Assembly (NCBI RefSeq): GCF_004923315.1
Contig: NZ_CP039647.1
Span: forward strand, 863,213 to 927,212
DNA from: Azospirillum sp. TSA2s
GTDB taxonomy: Bacteria > Pseudomonadota > Alphaproteobacteria > Azospirillales > Azospirillaceae
Direction: 5' to 3'
Length of the DNA stretch: 64,000 nucleotides
In this document: in pieces, positions 1-9,469 of the stretch
Layout: the number at the start of each line of letters is the position of its first letter
Position numbering within the stretch: the stretch's first letter is position 1
Notes under the pieces: generated by a model
Database searches by the model: none
What the model saw: the letters and a program-made list of their open reading frames with translations, nothing else
Told to the model about the DNA's origin: nothing
Translations under genes and position numbers: made by a program

Positions 1-255
1 CGCCTCCAGCACCTCCTTGCCCTTGGGCGTCTTGGTGTCGAGGGTGATGGACCGCTTGTTGTGGTTCAGCATGGTGAAATACAGGCTGTCGGCGTCCGGC
101 AGGTCGCGCAGCTGGCCGCGGGTGATGTCACCCTCGCCCGGCCGTTCGACCTTGATGACGTCGGCGCCGAACCAGGCGAGCAACTGGGTGCAGGTCGGCC
201 CCGACTGCACATGCGTGAAGTCGAGAATCCGCACGCCCTGAAGTGCTTTGCCCAT
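1..255 (-). CDS. frc: Formyl-CoA:oxalate CoA-transferase, N-terminal part
   Basis: Only the first 85 codons are in the window; the gene runs off the left edge. The translation starts [19 protein letters not shown] and continues with the family's [19 protein letters not shown] block and the YFTMLNxNKRS block, which match E. coli Frc from memory almost position for position. Frc is a class III (CaiB/BaiF) CoA-transferase that moves CoA from formyl-CoA to oxalate in oxalate breakdown in the cytosol. The catalytic Asp lies beyond the visible part. The ATG at 255 follows a GGGAGGG Shine-Dalgarno; another ATG 4 nt upstream is out of frame. This is a host gene outside the prophage. Confidence 0.88.
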   Translation of the reverse strand, partial: MGKALQGVRILDFTHVQSGPTCTQLLAWFGADVIKVERPGEGDITRGQLRDLPDADSLYFTMLNHNKRSITLDTKTPKGKEVLEA

Positions 256-381
256 GCATGCCCTCCCTATTACCCCAGGAGCACGCGGGCACTCCGGAGT
301 TCTCGTTCAGCAGATTTTTTTGGAGAATCGCCCAGCGTATAGAATGTGAACAGCTGGTGATTGGAGATGGCTGAATTGGTC

Positions 382-642
382 CTATCGGAGCCAATCCCTT
401 ATCATTTGGATTTTCTGGTCGCCTTCATTCGTTCTGGCATATTGCAGACCGCAATGCGTCGTGTATTCCCGAGCAAGACCTTCTCTCACCAGATCAGTCA
501 ACATGGGCCTGACCACAACCGGCTTCAGGCGTACCGCCTGAGTTATTTCCATCAATGATGCTGTCGGTCTCAGGGCCTCAGGACCTGGCAGAGCACGCAG
601 GGTGTTGAGCATCGTCCAATTGATAGACAACGGAGAGATCAC
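382..642 (-). CDS. Small winged-helix-like protein
   Basis: An 86-residue protein. I chose the GTG at 642 because AAAGGAGG sits 5 nt upstream; a TTG at 687 would add 15 residues but has no such site. Residues from about 32 on read MEITQAVRLKPVVVRPMLTD and then LVREGLA, with the spacing of a winged-helix domain (helix, turn, recognition helix, wing), so a small transcription regulator is possible. No family is recognised with confidence. It lies divergently spaced from frc with about 125 bp of apparently non-coding DNA between them. Confidence 0.45.
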   Translation of the reverse strand: MISPLSINWTMLNTLRALPGPEALRPTASLMEITQAVRLKPVVVRPMLTDLVREGLAREYTTHCGLQYARTNEGDQKIQMIRDWLR

Positions 643-753
643 GGAGTCCTCCTTTCGTACGGCAAAGCCGCGGCCGCCAATGGGCAAGCCAGTAAAATCG
701 GATGGCGATCATGATCGATGCTTTTGAGCCTAGGACCTCAAGCTATCTTGAGG

Positions 754-969
754 TCAAGGGGAGATTTCACGCACACCAGCAGGATTTTTCCGAACCATGA
801 CCTCGGTGAGAGCGTGAGGGGCAGATGCTCTGACGCAAAGAAAGAAGGTCCGGTCCTGTTGATTGGCTCGCATGCCGGGCACCATGGGTACATTCGGCGC
901 AAGCCGATCCGCGAGATAGCGGGCATTCGGGATCTTGTGGTGGCGGGGCGCGTTGGCCTTGTACGACAT
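754..969 (-). pseudogene. Possible IS5-type transposase remnant
   Basis: The ORF begins MSYKANAPRHHKIPNARY, which resembles the conserved start of IS5-family transposases as I remember it (MSYK-N-A-R-H-IPK-K). After about 20 codons the similarity stops, and the rest of the 71-residue frame contains no transposase motif. I read this as a decayed scrap, not a working gene. The interval 643-1094 between the small regulator and the giant repeat gene holds nothing else I can support. Confidence 0.3.
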
Positions 970-1094
970 CGGGTTCTCGGCGTCAGCGGGCCGCCTCTAC
1001 ACCCGCTCGCCCTCCCGACCACCACCAGCCGGGCATTTTTGCACCAACGTCTTGCGGGCGCCCTTCCCTTTTACCACGATGCTTAGCCGCCGGA

Positions 1095-4000
1095 TCAACC
1101 GAGGTTGATGTCGGAGAGCGAGAGCACCTGGCTGTTGTACACGCTGAGCAGACGAACCTCGGATGAAGCCACCTGGCCGTCGCCGTTGGTGTCAACCACC
1201 TGGTACAGGCCGGAATTGGTGCCGTTGTTGGCCAGAATCAGCGTGCTTGCACCAGCCGACGAGTTCGTCAGCGCACCCAGAGCCGTGCGGAAGTTCGCCA
1301 GCGAGGCATCCGTTAGGCTGCCGCTGACCGCCGAGGTCAGGTTCACCAATTCGTTCGAGCCGATGTTCACGCCGTTGGTCGCAGCAGACGCCGTCGCCAG
1401 CGAGGCATCGCCGTTCTTGTCCGCCTCGGTCCGGGCCGTACCGGTCAGTTCCACCTTGTCAGTGCCCGACTGGAAGTTCGAGACCGAGACGAAGCCGGTG
1501 TTCGCACCCAGCGACGCGATGTCGCTGAAGGACGAGTACACGACCGTATCCGTGCCGCTGCCGGACAGAGTCAGGCTGTCGCCCGTACCACCCAGGAAGC
1601 GGATCGACCCGCTGGTCATCGTGATCGCATCGGTGCCCGAACCGCCGATCAGCGTCTCGACGCCCGAGACCGACATGGTCACGCCGGTGTTGCCGGCGGT
1701 GATCACGTCGTTGCCGGTGCCGCCGACCAGGGTCTCGATGCCACGCAGCAGGACGGTGTTGCCGTTGTCGCCGAGGGTGACGCTATCAGTGCCGGCGCCG
1801 CCGACCATGATCTCGATCCCGCTCTCGGCCCGCATGGTGACGCCGGTGTCGCCCAGGAGCACCAGGTCGCTGCCCGCACCACCGATCATGGTGTCGATGC
1901 CGCGGGTGATGACGGTGTTACCCGATGCACCCAGGGTCACAACGTCCGAACCGGTGCCGCCGACCAGATACTCGACGCCCGAGGCCAGCATCGTCGCGCC
2001 GGCGGAGCCGGTGAAGACGATGTCGGTGCTCGCACCGCCGGTCAGGGTGTCAATGCCCGTCACGGTGATCGTGTTGGCCGTGTCGCCCAGCGTGATCGCG
2101 TCGGTGCCGGCCGCGCCGATCAGGGTCTCGACCGCACGGGTCAGCAGGGTCGTGCCCGAGGTGGCGAGGCTGACAACGTCGGTGGAGGCGCCACCGATCA
2201 GCAGTTCGATGCCCGAACCCAGCGCCATGGTGACGCCGGTGTCGCCCAGGAACACCCAGTCGGTGCCCGCACCGCCCGACAGCGTATCGATGCCGCGGGT
2301 GATGACGGTGTTGCCCGAGGAGCCCAGGGTCACAACATCCGAACCGGTGCCGCCGACCAGGAACTCGACGCCCGAAGCCGTCATCGTCACACCGGCCGAG
2401 CCGGTGAAGACGATGTCAGTGCTCGCACCGCCGGTCAGGGTGTCGATGCCGGTGACGATGACCGTGTTCACCGTGTCGCCGAGCGTGATCACGTCGGTGC
2501 CGGTGTTGCCGATCAGGGTCTCGATCGCACGGGTCAGCAGGGTGGCACCCGAAGTGCTGATGGTCACGACGTCGACCGCTGCGCCGCCGACGAGGATTTC
2601 CAAGTTCGCACCCAGGGTCAGCGTGTTGCCGGTATCGCCCAGGACCGCAAGGTCGGAGCCCTCGCCACCGACCAGTGTCTCGATGCCGCGAATGGTGGTG
2701 GTATTCCCATCGGACCCGAGGGTCAGGACATCGGTGCCGCTGCTGCCGACCACGAAATCCGCACCCGAGACGGTCAGGGTCGCCCCCGTCGAACCGGTGA
2801 AGATGACCTCAAGCCCCGTGCCGCCGATCAGCGTCTCGATGGCGAGCGCCAGAAGCGTGCCGCCGGCAGTGCCGATGGTGACGACATCGGTGCCTGTGCC
2901 GCCGACCAGGGTTTCGATGTCCGACACCATCAGCGTGTTGCCGACCGAACCGAGGGCGACGAGATCGGTGCCCAGGCCACCGACGATCGTCTCGAACAGC
3001 GATGCCGTCGCCGTGTTGCCCGTGTTGCCGAGCGTCAGCACGTCGACACCGCTGTTGCCGGTCAGTGTTTCGATGCCGCGCAGCAGAAGCGTGTTGCCCG
3101 CCGAGCCCAGCGTCACGATATCCGTGCCGGTGCCGCCGATCAGGGTATCGATTCCCGACACCGCAATCGTCGATCCGCCTGAACCAAGGAAGACGAGTTC
3201 GGATGCCGCGCCACCCAGCAGGGTTTCAAGTGCGTTGGCCACCAGCGTTGCACCCAGGGTGCCGATCGCGATCACGTCGCTGCCCGCCCCGCCGGTTAGC
3301 GTTTCGAGGAGCGACACCATCATCGTGCTGCCGCCCGAGCCCAAGGCGATGACGTCCAGCCCGGACCCGCCGGTCAGCGTCTCTATCGCGCTCGCCAGCA
3401 TGGTGGTGCCGGTGTCGCCGATGGTGACGGTATCGCTGCCCGCCCCGCCGGTCAGGGTTTCAATACCGCGCAGCAGCAGCGTGTTGCCGTCCGACCCCAG
3501 CGTAACGACATCCCGACCGTTGCCGCCGACCAGAATATCAAGGGCCGATGCCAGCAGCGTGCTGCCGGTGCTGCCCAGGAAGATCAGATCGAAGCCTTCG
3601 CCACCGACAACGGTTTCAAGGACATTCACCTGTGCCGTGATGCCGCCCGACCCCACGGTGATGACATCGATTCCCGCACCACCAATGAAGGTTTCGATGC
3701 CGGTGATCCGCACCGTCGTGCCGGCGGTGCCCAAAGTCACCACATCCAGACCGCTGCCGCCGATCAGCGTCTCCACCGCCACCGTCGCCAGGGTGCTGCC
3801 ACCGGACCCCAGCGTCACCACGTCCAGACCGGCGCCACCCAACAGCGTCTCAAGCTGCGACACCGCCAGCGTGTTGCCGCTGGTGCCGAGCAGGACGGCA
3901 TCGATGCCGGTCCCGCCGATGATCGTCTCGAACAGCGACACCGTCGCCGTGTTGCCGGTGTCGCCCAGCGTCAGAACGTCGACGCCGCCGTTGCCGGTCA

Positions 4001-7000
4001 GCGTCTCAATCCCGCGTAGCAGCACCGTGTTGCCGCCGTCACCCAACGTCACCGCGTCGTTGCCGGCTCCGCCGACGAGGATCTCCAGCCCCGAAACCAG
4101 CACCGTGTTGCCGGCCGAGCCGAGATAGACCACATCCGTCCCGCTCGACCCGATCAGCGTTTCCAGGCCCGCGACCAGCAGCGTGTTGCCGCCGGTGCCC
4201 GATACCCGGTTCATGTCAGCCGCCGTGTCGAACCGGGCGGTGGCGAGCGTCACGATGTCCAGTCCGCTGCTGCCGATCAGCGTCTCCAGCTGCGACACCA
4301 GCAGCGTGTTGCCGCCGGTGCCCAGCATGATGATGTCGAGTGCGGTCCCGCCGACCAGCGTCTCCAGGTTCGAGGCCACCATGGTCGAGCCGCGATTGCC
4401 GATGGTGATCGCATCCACGCCCGTTCCGCCGGTCAGCGTCTCCAACATGCGCAGCAGCGTGGTGTTGCCGGCGTTGCTGAGCGTGACGACGTCCGCGCCG
4501 GCGTCACCGACCAGGACCTCCAGCCCGGCGATCAGCAGGGTCGAACCGCCGCCCAGCTCGCCAATCACCACGACGTCGCTGCCGGAACTGCCGATCAGCG
4601 TCTCGAGCAGATTGGCGACGAAGGTGCCACCACCGTCCGACAACTGGACGACGTCGCTCCCGCTGTTGCCGGTGATCGACTCGATGCCGGCGATCCGCAC
4701 CGTCGTGCCGGCGGTGCCGAGCGTCACCACGTCCAGCCCGCTGCCGCCGATCAGCGTTTCCACCGCCACCGTCGCCAAAGTGCTACCGCCGGACCGCAGC
4801 GCCACCACGTCCAGACCGGCCCCGCCGATCAGCGTTTCAAGCTGCGACACCGCCAGCGTGTTGCCGCCGGTGCCGAGCAGGACGGCATCGACACCGGTTC
4901 CGCCGATGATCGTCTCCAACAGCGATACCATCGCCGTGTTGCCGGTGTCGCCCAGCGTCAGAACGTCGACGCCGCTGTTGCCGGTGAGCGTCTCGATGCC
5001 GCGCAGCAGCACGGTGTTGCCGGCGATCCCGAAGGTGACGACATCGGTCCCGACCCCGCCGATCAGGGTGTCGATGCCCGACAGCGCGATCGTCGAACCG
5101 GACGTGCCGAGGAGGAGCAACTCGGAGCCCGTGCCGCCGGCGATGGTCTCCATCAGGTCGACGAGCAGAGTGGCGCCGGCCGAACCGATGGTGACCACAT
5201 CGGTACCGATCCCGCCGGCCAGGGTTTCCAGCCCGCGAACCAGCAGCGTACTGCCTGCCGTGCCCAGCGCGATGGTGTCGGTCCCTGACCCGCCAACCAG
5301 CGTCTCGATACTCGAAACCGCCATGGTGGTGCCGGTATCGCCGATGGTGATGGCGTCGGTTCCCAAGCCGCCGATCAGGCTTTCCAGCCCCCGCATCAAC
5401 AGGGTGTTGCCTGCCGGACCCAGCGTGACAATGTCGGTGCCGGCGCCGCCGATCAGCAGGTCCAAATTGGACGCCAGGACCGTACCGCCGGCCGAGCCGA
5501 GGAAGATCAACTCGGAACCCGCGCCGCCGGTGATCGTGTCCAGCAGGTTGGCGAGCAGAGTGCTGCCTGCCGAACCGAGGGTCACGACATCGGTGCCCGC
5601 GCTGCCGGTGATCGTCTCCACAATCGAGAGCAGCAGCGTGTTGCCGGCCATGCCCAAGGTGACGATGTCGGTGCCGCCGCCGCCGGTGATCGTTTCAAAG
5701 TCCGAGATGGACAGGCTGTTGCCGGCCGAACCGAGAACCACGACGTCGGTGCCGGCTCCGCCGGTCAGCGTCTCGAGAGCGGTTGCAAACAGGGTGCTGC
5801 CGGCCGTGCCCAGCGATATGGCGTCGACGGCCGCGCCGCCGATGATCGTCTCAAAAGCCGAAACCCGCGTGGTGTTGCCGGTATCGCCCAGCGTGACGAT
5901 GTCGGTCCCGATCCCACCTGTCAGCGTCTCGATGTTGCGCAGCAGCAGGGTGTTGCCGACCGTGCCCAGGGTGACGACATCGGTGCCGATGCCGCCGGTG
6001 AGGATGTCGATAGCCGAGATCGAAACGGTCGAACCGGACGTGCCGAGGGCGATCAGATCGGAACCCGTGCCACCGGTGATCGTCTCCAGCAGGTTGACCA
6101 GCAGAGTGCCGCCGGCCGATCCGAGGGTCACGACATCGGTGCCCGCAGACCCTGCCAATGTCTCGATGGCATTGACGAGCAGGGTCGTGCCGCCGGTCCC
6201 CAGCATGACGACGTCGATGCCGCTGCCGCCGCTCAGCGTCTCCAGCCGCTCGGCAAGCAGGGTGCCGCCCGTGCTGCCCAGGGCGATGACATCGGTGCCG
6301 GCTCCGCCGGTGATCGTGTCGAGCAGGGTTGCCAGCAGCGTGATGCCGGACGTGCCGACGATCACCGCATCGCCGGCGTCCGACCCGGTCAGCGTTTCGA
6401 GACCTTCGACGTAAACCGTGCTGCCGCCGCTTCCAAGCGTGATCACATCGGATCCCGACGATCCGAGAATGGTCTTGTATTGGGTGGAGACCGACAGGGT
6501 GTTGCCACCGTCGCCCAAGACGAGAATGTCGGCATTCAGAATGCTGACCAGGGTTTCGAGCCCGCTCAGATGAAGAGTCTGCCCGGTCGCGATGACGGTT
6601 TCAATATTGACGGCGTGAAAGGTCGCCCCGCTGCTGCCAAGCATGACGACATCGGTGCCGGAGCCTCCGATAATCGTCTCGATGCCGGTTGCCAGCAGGG
6701 TATTGCCGGCGGTGTCCAGTGTCACGACGTCGGTGCCGGCACCGCCGATAAGCGTCTCGACACCGGTTGCCTGCAGAGTGTTGCCGCTGGTGCCGAGCAT
6801 GATGATGTCGGTGCCGGTCCCACCGGTCAGCGTTTCAACAGCCGAGACCATCAGGCTATTGCCGACAGCACCTAGCGAAATGACATCAGTCCCGGCCCCA
6901 CCGGTCAAGGTCTCAAGACCTTGTGCAGTCAAGGTCGCTCCAGCCGTACCCAGGGTGACGACGTCAGTGCCGTTGTCTCCCGCCACCGTTTCGATGTCGG

Positions 7001-9122
7001 ACACCAGCATCGTGCTGCCGGCGGTACCCAGTGTAATGACGTCGGTGCCGGCCCCACCGGTCAGCGTTTCGACAGCCGAGACCAGCAGGGTGTTGTCGGC
7101 AGTGCCGAGCGTTATGACATCCGTGCCGGCGGCGCCGATAAGCGTCTCGATGCCGGTTGTCAGCAGGGTGTTGCCACTGGCGCCGAGCGTCACGACATCA
7201 GTGCCGGTCCCGCCGGTCAAGGTCTCGACAACCGAGACCAGCATCGTGTTGCCGGTGCTGTCCAGTGTGATGACATCCGTGCCGGCTCCGCCGAGCAAGG
7301 TCTCGATGCCTCGTACCGTCACCGATACACCGGTCGTGTCCACGGTTACGACGTCGGTGCCACTGTCTCCCGTCACCGTTTCGATGCGGGAGATCTGAAT
7401 TGTGTTGCCGGCGGTGCCAAGAATGACGACATCCGTGCCGACCCCACCGGTCAAGGTTTCGATACCGGACGCAAGTATCGTGCCGCCGGCGGAGGCGACC
7501 GTCACGACATCGGTGCCGATCCCGCCGCTCAGCGTTTCGATGCGCCAAACTTGAATTGTGCTGCCGGCGGTGCCGAGCATGACGAGATCTGAGCCAGCCC
7601 CGCCGGTCAAGATCTCGATATCGGAGGCCAGCACCGTGTTGCCGCCGGTGCCGAGCGTCACGACATCGGTGCCGATGCTGCCCGCCAAGGTTTCAAAAGC
7701 AAAGAGCAGCAGGGTGTTTCCGGCAGTGCCGAGCGTCGCAACGTCGGTGCCGGCCCCGCCGGTCAGTGTTTCGACAGACGAGACCAGCATCGTGTTGCCG
7801 GCGATGCTCAGCACCACGAGGTCTGTGCCGGTGCTGCCCGCCAAGGTTTCGATGTCGGACACCAACACCGTGCTTCCGTTGGAACCGATCGTCACAACAT
7901 CGGTGCCGGCCCCACCGGTCAACGTCTCGATTCTCCACAACTGGATGGTGTTGCCCGAATCCACCAGCGAGATGGCGTCGCGGCCCGAGCCACCGTTCAA
8001 TGTTTCGATCTGGGAAAGAAAAAGGGTTATGCCACTGGCGCTGACTGTGACGACATCGACGCCCACACCACCAACCAGTGTTTCAAGCGCCGCGATCAAT
8101 ACCGTGCTGCCGGCCGGCCCGAAGTTCACGACGTCCGTGCCGGTCGCACCGATGACGCTTTCCACGGCGGAAAGCAGCACCGTGTTGCCGGCGGTACCGA
8201 GCGTCACGACGTCGGTGCTGGCCCCGCCGATCAAGGTCTCGATGCCTTGCACCTTCACCGATACGCCGGTGGAGCCCACCGTTACGATGTCGGTGCCGCT
8301 GTCTCCCGTCACCGTTTCAATGCGGGAGATCTGAAGCGTGTTGCCGCGGGTCCCGAGAATCACGACATCGACGTTAATCCCACCGGTCAACGTCTCAATG
8401 TCGGAAACCAGTGTCGTGTTGCCACCGGAGGCGAAGGTCACGAGGTCGGTGCCGGCACCACCGACCAGGGTCTCCAGCAGCTTCACCGTCATGGTGCTGC
8501 CGATGGTGCCGATGGTGATGACATCGGTGCCGGTGCCGCCCGTCAGGGTTTCCAGCCCGGAGACCAGCATGGTCGTGCCGGCCGTCAAGATGGTCACGGC
8601 GTCGGTGCCGACACCACCGATCAGCGTCTCCAGATCCGACACCTTCGTGGTGACGCCGGCCGATCCCAGGGTGATCAGGTCGGTGCCGCTATTGCCGATG
8701 ATGCTCGTCACCAGCGACACCGTGGTGGTGTTGCCCTGCGTCCCCAAATTCAAGGACGCTGTGCCGCCCGCGCCACCCGCGATGACGACTTCAACGCCGG
8801 ACACTGCGTACCGCACGCCATTGGAGCCGAGCACGATGGAGTCCGTGCCCGCACCACCGATGATGGTTTCAGTGGAATAAACCGCTATCGTGTTGCCGAG
8901 ATCGCCCAGGGTTATGGCATCGATACCAGTGCTGCCCAGCAGGGTCTCCAGTCCGGACACCAGGATGGTGTTCCCCCCGGTACCCAGCGTTATTTGATCA
9001 ATTCCAATCCCGCCGATCAGGGTTTCCACCAGCGAGACTGTCGTGCTATTGCCCGCCGAACCCAGCGTGATGAGGTCGTTCCCAACCCCGCCGGTCAGGC
9101 TTCTCAGCCACGACACCATCAT
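1095..9122 (-). CDS. Giant RTX-like tandem-repeat surface protein
   Basis: A frame of 2675 codons made almost wholly of about 95 copies of a 26-residue unit of the form ETLxGGxGTDVVTLGxxGNTLLVSxI. Each unit holds one GGxGxDxUx nonapeptide-like stretch, as in calcium-binding RTX beta-rolls, so an extended secreted calcium-dependent adhesin is the likely role. The last 200 residues are not repetitive: a segment ending SNFQSGTDKVELTG, then a C-terminal domain holding an exact EF-hand loop pattern (DTNGDGQVASSE). This layout resembles type I-secreted bluetail-type surface proteins, whose secretion signal is C-terminal. No signal peptide is present. The ATG at 9122 falls inside a repeat and is unlikely to be the true start; see the upstream open frame. 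Confidence 0.75.
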   Translation of the reverse strand: MMVSWLRSLTGGVGNDLITLGSAGNSTTVSLVETLIGGIGIDQITLGTGGNTILVSGLETLLGSTGIDAITLGDLGNTIAVYSTETIIGGAGTDSIVLGSNGVRYAVSGVEVVIAGGAGGTASLNLGTQGNTTTVSLVTSIIGNSGTDLITLGSAGVTTKVSDLETLIGGVGTDAVTILTAGTTMLVSGLETLTGGTGTDVITIGTIGSTMTVKLLETLVGGAGTDLVTFASGGNTTLVSDIETLTGGINVDVVILGTRGNTLQISRIETVTGDSGTDIVTVGSTGVSVKVQGIETLIGGASTDVVTLGTAGNTVLLSAVESVIGATGTDVVNFGPAGSTVLIAALETLVGGVGVDVVTVSASGITLFLSQIETLNGGSGRDAISLVDSGNTIQLWRIETLTGGAGTDVVTIGSNGSTVLVSDIETLAGSTGTDLVVLSIAGNTMLVSSVETLTGGAGTDVATLGTAGNTLLLFAFETLAGSIGTDVVTLGTGGNTVLASDIEILTGGAGSDLVMLGTAGSTIQVWRIETLSGGIGTDVVTVASAGGTILASGIETLTGGVGTDVVILGTAGNTIQISRIETVTGDSGTDVVTVDTTGVSVTVRGIETLLGGAGTDVITLDSTGNTMLVSVVETLTGGTGTDVVTLGASGNTLLTTGIETLIGAAGTDVITLGTADNTLLVSAVETLTGGAGTDVITLGTAGSTMLVSDIETVAGDNGTDVVTLGTAGATLTAQGLETLTGGAGTDVISLGAVGNSLMVSAVETLTGGTGTDIIMLGTSGNTLQATGVETLIGGAGTDVVTLDTAGNTLLATGIETIIGGSGTDVVMLGSSGATFHAVNIETVIATGQTLHLSGLETLVSILNADILVLGDGGNTLSVSTQYKTILGSSGSDVITLGSGGSTVYVEGLETLTGSDAGDAVIVGTSGITLLATLLDTITGGAGTDVIALGSTGGTLLAERLETLSGGSGIDVVMLGTGGTTLLVNAIETLAGSAGTDVVTLGSAGGTLLVNLLETITGGTGSDLIALGTSGSTVSISAIDILTGGIGTDVVTLGTVGNTLLLRNIETLTGGIGTDIVTLGDTGNTTRVSAFETIIGGAAVDAISLGTAGSTLFATALETLTGGAGTDVVVLGSAGNSLSISDFETITGGGGTDIVTLGMAGNTLLLSIVETITGSAGTDVVTLGSAGSTLLANLLDTITGGAGSELIFLGSAGGTVLASNLDLLIGGAGTDIVTLGPAGNTLLMRGLESLIGGLGTDAITIGDTGTTMAVSSIETLVGGSGTDTIALGTAGSTLLVRGLETLAGGIGTDVVTIGSAGATLLVDLMETIAGGTGSELLLLGTSGSTIALSGIDTLIGGVGTDVVTFGIAGNTVLLRGIETLTGNSGVDVLTLGDTGNTAMVSLLETIIGGTGVDAVLLGTGGNTLAVSQLETLIGGAGLDVVALRSGGSTLATVAVETLIGGSGLDVVTLGTAGTTVRIAGIESITGNSGSDVVQLSDGGGTFVANLLETLIGSSGSDVVVIGELGGGSTLLIAGLEVLVGDAGADVVTLSNAGNTTLLRMLETLTGGTGVDAITIGNRGSTMVASNLETLVGGTALDIIMLGTGGNTLLVSQLETLIGSSGLDIVTLATARFDTAADMNRVSGTGGNTLLVAGLETLIGSSGTDVVYLGSAGNTVLVSGLEILVGGAGNDAVTLGDGGNTVLLRGIETLTGNGGVDVLTLGDTGNTATVSLFETIIGGTGIDAVLLGTSGNTLAVSQLETLLGGAGLDVVTLGSGGSTLATVAVETLIGGSGLDVVTLGTAGTTVRITGIETFIGGAGIDVITVGSGGITAQVNVLETVVGGEGFDLIFLGSTGSTLLASALDILVGGNGRDVVTLGSDGNTLLLRGIETLTGGAGSDTVTIGDTGTTMLASAIETLTGGSGLDVIALGSGGSTMMVSLLETLTGGAGSDVIAIGTLGATLVANALETLLGGAASELVFLGSGGSTIAVSGIDTLIGGTGTDIVTLGSAGNTLLLRGIETLTGNSGVDVLTLGNTGNTATASLFETIVGGLGTDLVALGSVGNTLMVSDIETLVGGTGTDVVTIGTAGGTLLALAIETLIGGTGLEVIFTGSTGATLTVSGADFVVGSSGTDVLTLGSDGNTTTIRGIETLVGGEGSDLAVLGDTGNTLTLGANLEILVGGAAVDVVTISTSGATLLTRAIETLIGNTGTDVITLGDTVNTVIVTGIDTLTGGASTDIVFTGSAGVTMTASGVEFLVGGTGSDVVTLGSSGNTVITRGIDTLSGGAGTDWVFLGDTGVTMALGSGIELLIGGASTDVVSLATSGTTLLTRAVETLIGAAGTDAITLGDTANTITVTGIDTLTGGASTDIVFTGSAGATMLASGVEYLVGGTGSDVVTLGASGNTVITRGIDTMIGGAGSDLVLLGDTGVTMRAESGIEIMVGGAGTDSVTLGDNGNTVLLRGIETLVGGTGNDVITAGNTGVTMSVSGVETLIGGSGTDAITMTSGSIRFLGGTGDSLTLSGSGTDTVVYSSFSDIASLGANTGFVSVSNFQSGTDKVELTGTARTEADKNGDASLATASAATNGVNIGSNELVNLTSAVSGSLTDASLANFRTALGALTNSSAGASTLILANNGTNSGLYQVVDTNGDGQVASSEVRLLSVYNSQVLSLSDINLG

Positions 9123-9330
9123 GGTGGAGCCGGCCGTGTCACCCAGCGTGATGACATTGGTGCCACCGGTGCCGGTCAGCGTTTCGACCCCGGTGACGCC
9201 GAAGGTCGCGCCGATGTCGCCCAGCGTGATGACGTCCGTACCGGCGCCCCCCGTCAGGGTGTTGATCTGCGACAGCGTCAGCGTGTTGCCGGAATCGGCC
9301 AGCGTCCTGACGACCGGCGCGATGTCCCGG
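1680..9330 (-). repeat. 78-bp coding tandem repeat array, about 95 units
   Basis: The DNA behind the 26-residue units repeats every 78 bp with synonymous and conservative changes. Larger blocks are more alike: about 4680-5050 and 3700-4050 encode nearly the same four-unit series (LLRGIETLTGN, ETIIGGTGxDAVLLG, NTLAVSQLETL, ATVAVETLIGGSG), which points to recent segmental duplication. One unit near 4200-4245 carries an extra stretch (ARFDTAADMNRVSG) that breaks the period, and the unit near 6540-6620 is shortened. Recombination and replication slippage are expected in such an array. Confidence 0.85.
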
Positions 9331-9371
9331 AGATACAGAGCGGTTAAATTTTTTCGCAGCTTTTCAACGCG
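9123..9371 (-). pseudogene. Open upstream extension of the giant repeat gene, no start codon
   Basis: The reading frame of the giant gene stays open to the TAA at 9372-9374. Two to three more repeat units are visible (for example LSQINTLTGGAGTDVITLG), starting at about 9325. Before that lie about 15 non-repeat codons. I read every codon between 9371 and 9123 and found no ATG, GTG or TTG. The simplest reading is that the true N-terminus was separated from the repeats by insertion of the prophage whose first gene starts at 9461. An unusual start codon cannot be excluded. Confidence 0.6.
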
Positions 9372-9440
9372 TTAGGGCACGTCCATCGAAATCTTCCCGA
9401 AATTCACTCGGCAGCGGATTGACTCGCGCGTCCCACTGTT
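9325..9440. other. Inferred left attachment region (attL)
   Basis: The repeat sequence of the host gene stops at about 9325, the host frame ends at 9372, and phage control elements begin at 9419. The host-phage crossover should lie in this interval. The core cannot be defined because the right end of the prophage is not in the window. Confidence 0.35.
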
Positions 9441-9469
9441 GTTCTCATCGCTGAGAACGCATGGAGAAC
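9419..9469 (+). promoter_or_regulatory. Candidate SOS-controlled promoter
   Basis: TTGACT at 9419-9424 could be a -35 box, with TCTCAT at 9443-9448 as -10 (spacer 18). GAAC at 9455-9458 and GAAC at 9466-9469 are separated by exactly 7 nt, the direct-repeat form of the alphaproteobacterial LexA box (GTTC-N7-GTTC on the other strand). A perfect dyad GTTCTCA-N4-TGAGAAC (9441-9458) overlaps it. A GACTC site, the CcrM target GANTC, covers the -35. One or two such eight-base matches are expected by chance in 64 kb, so the position in a promoter is the main argument. Confidence 0.4.

Noticed and set aside
1105..9375. Very long plus-strand frames over the repeat array, including one of 1007 codons
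   Set aside because: They are antisense to the 78-bp repeats and are Ser/Pro/Val-rich repeats themselves; open only because the repeat composition excludes stops.
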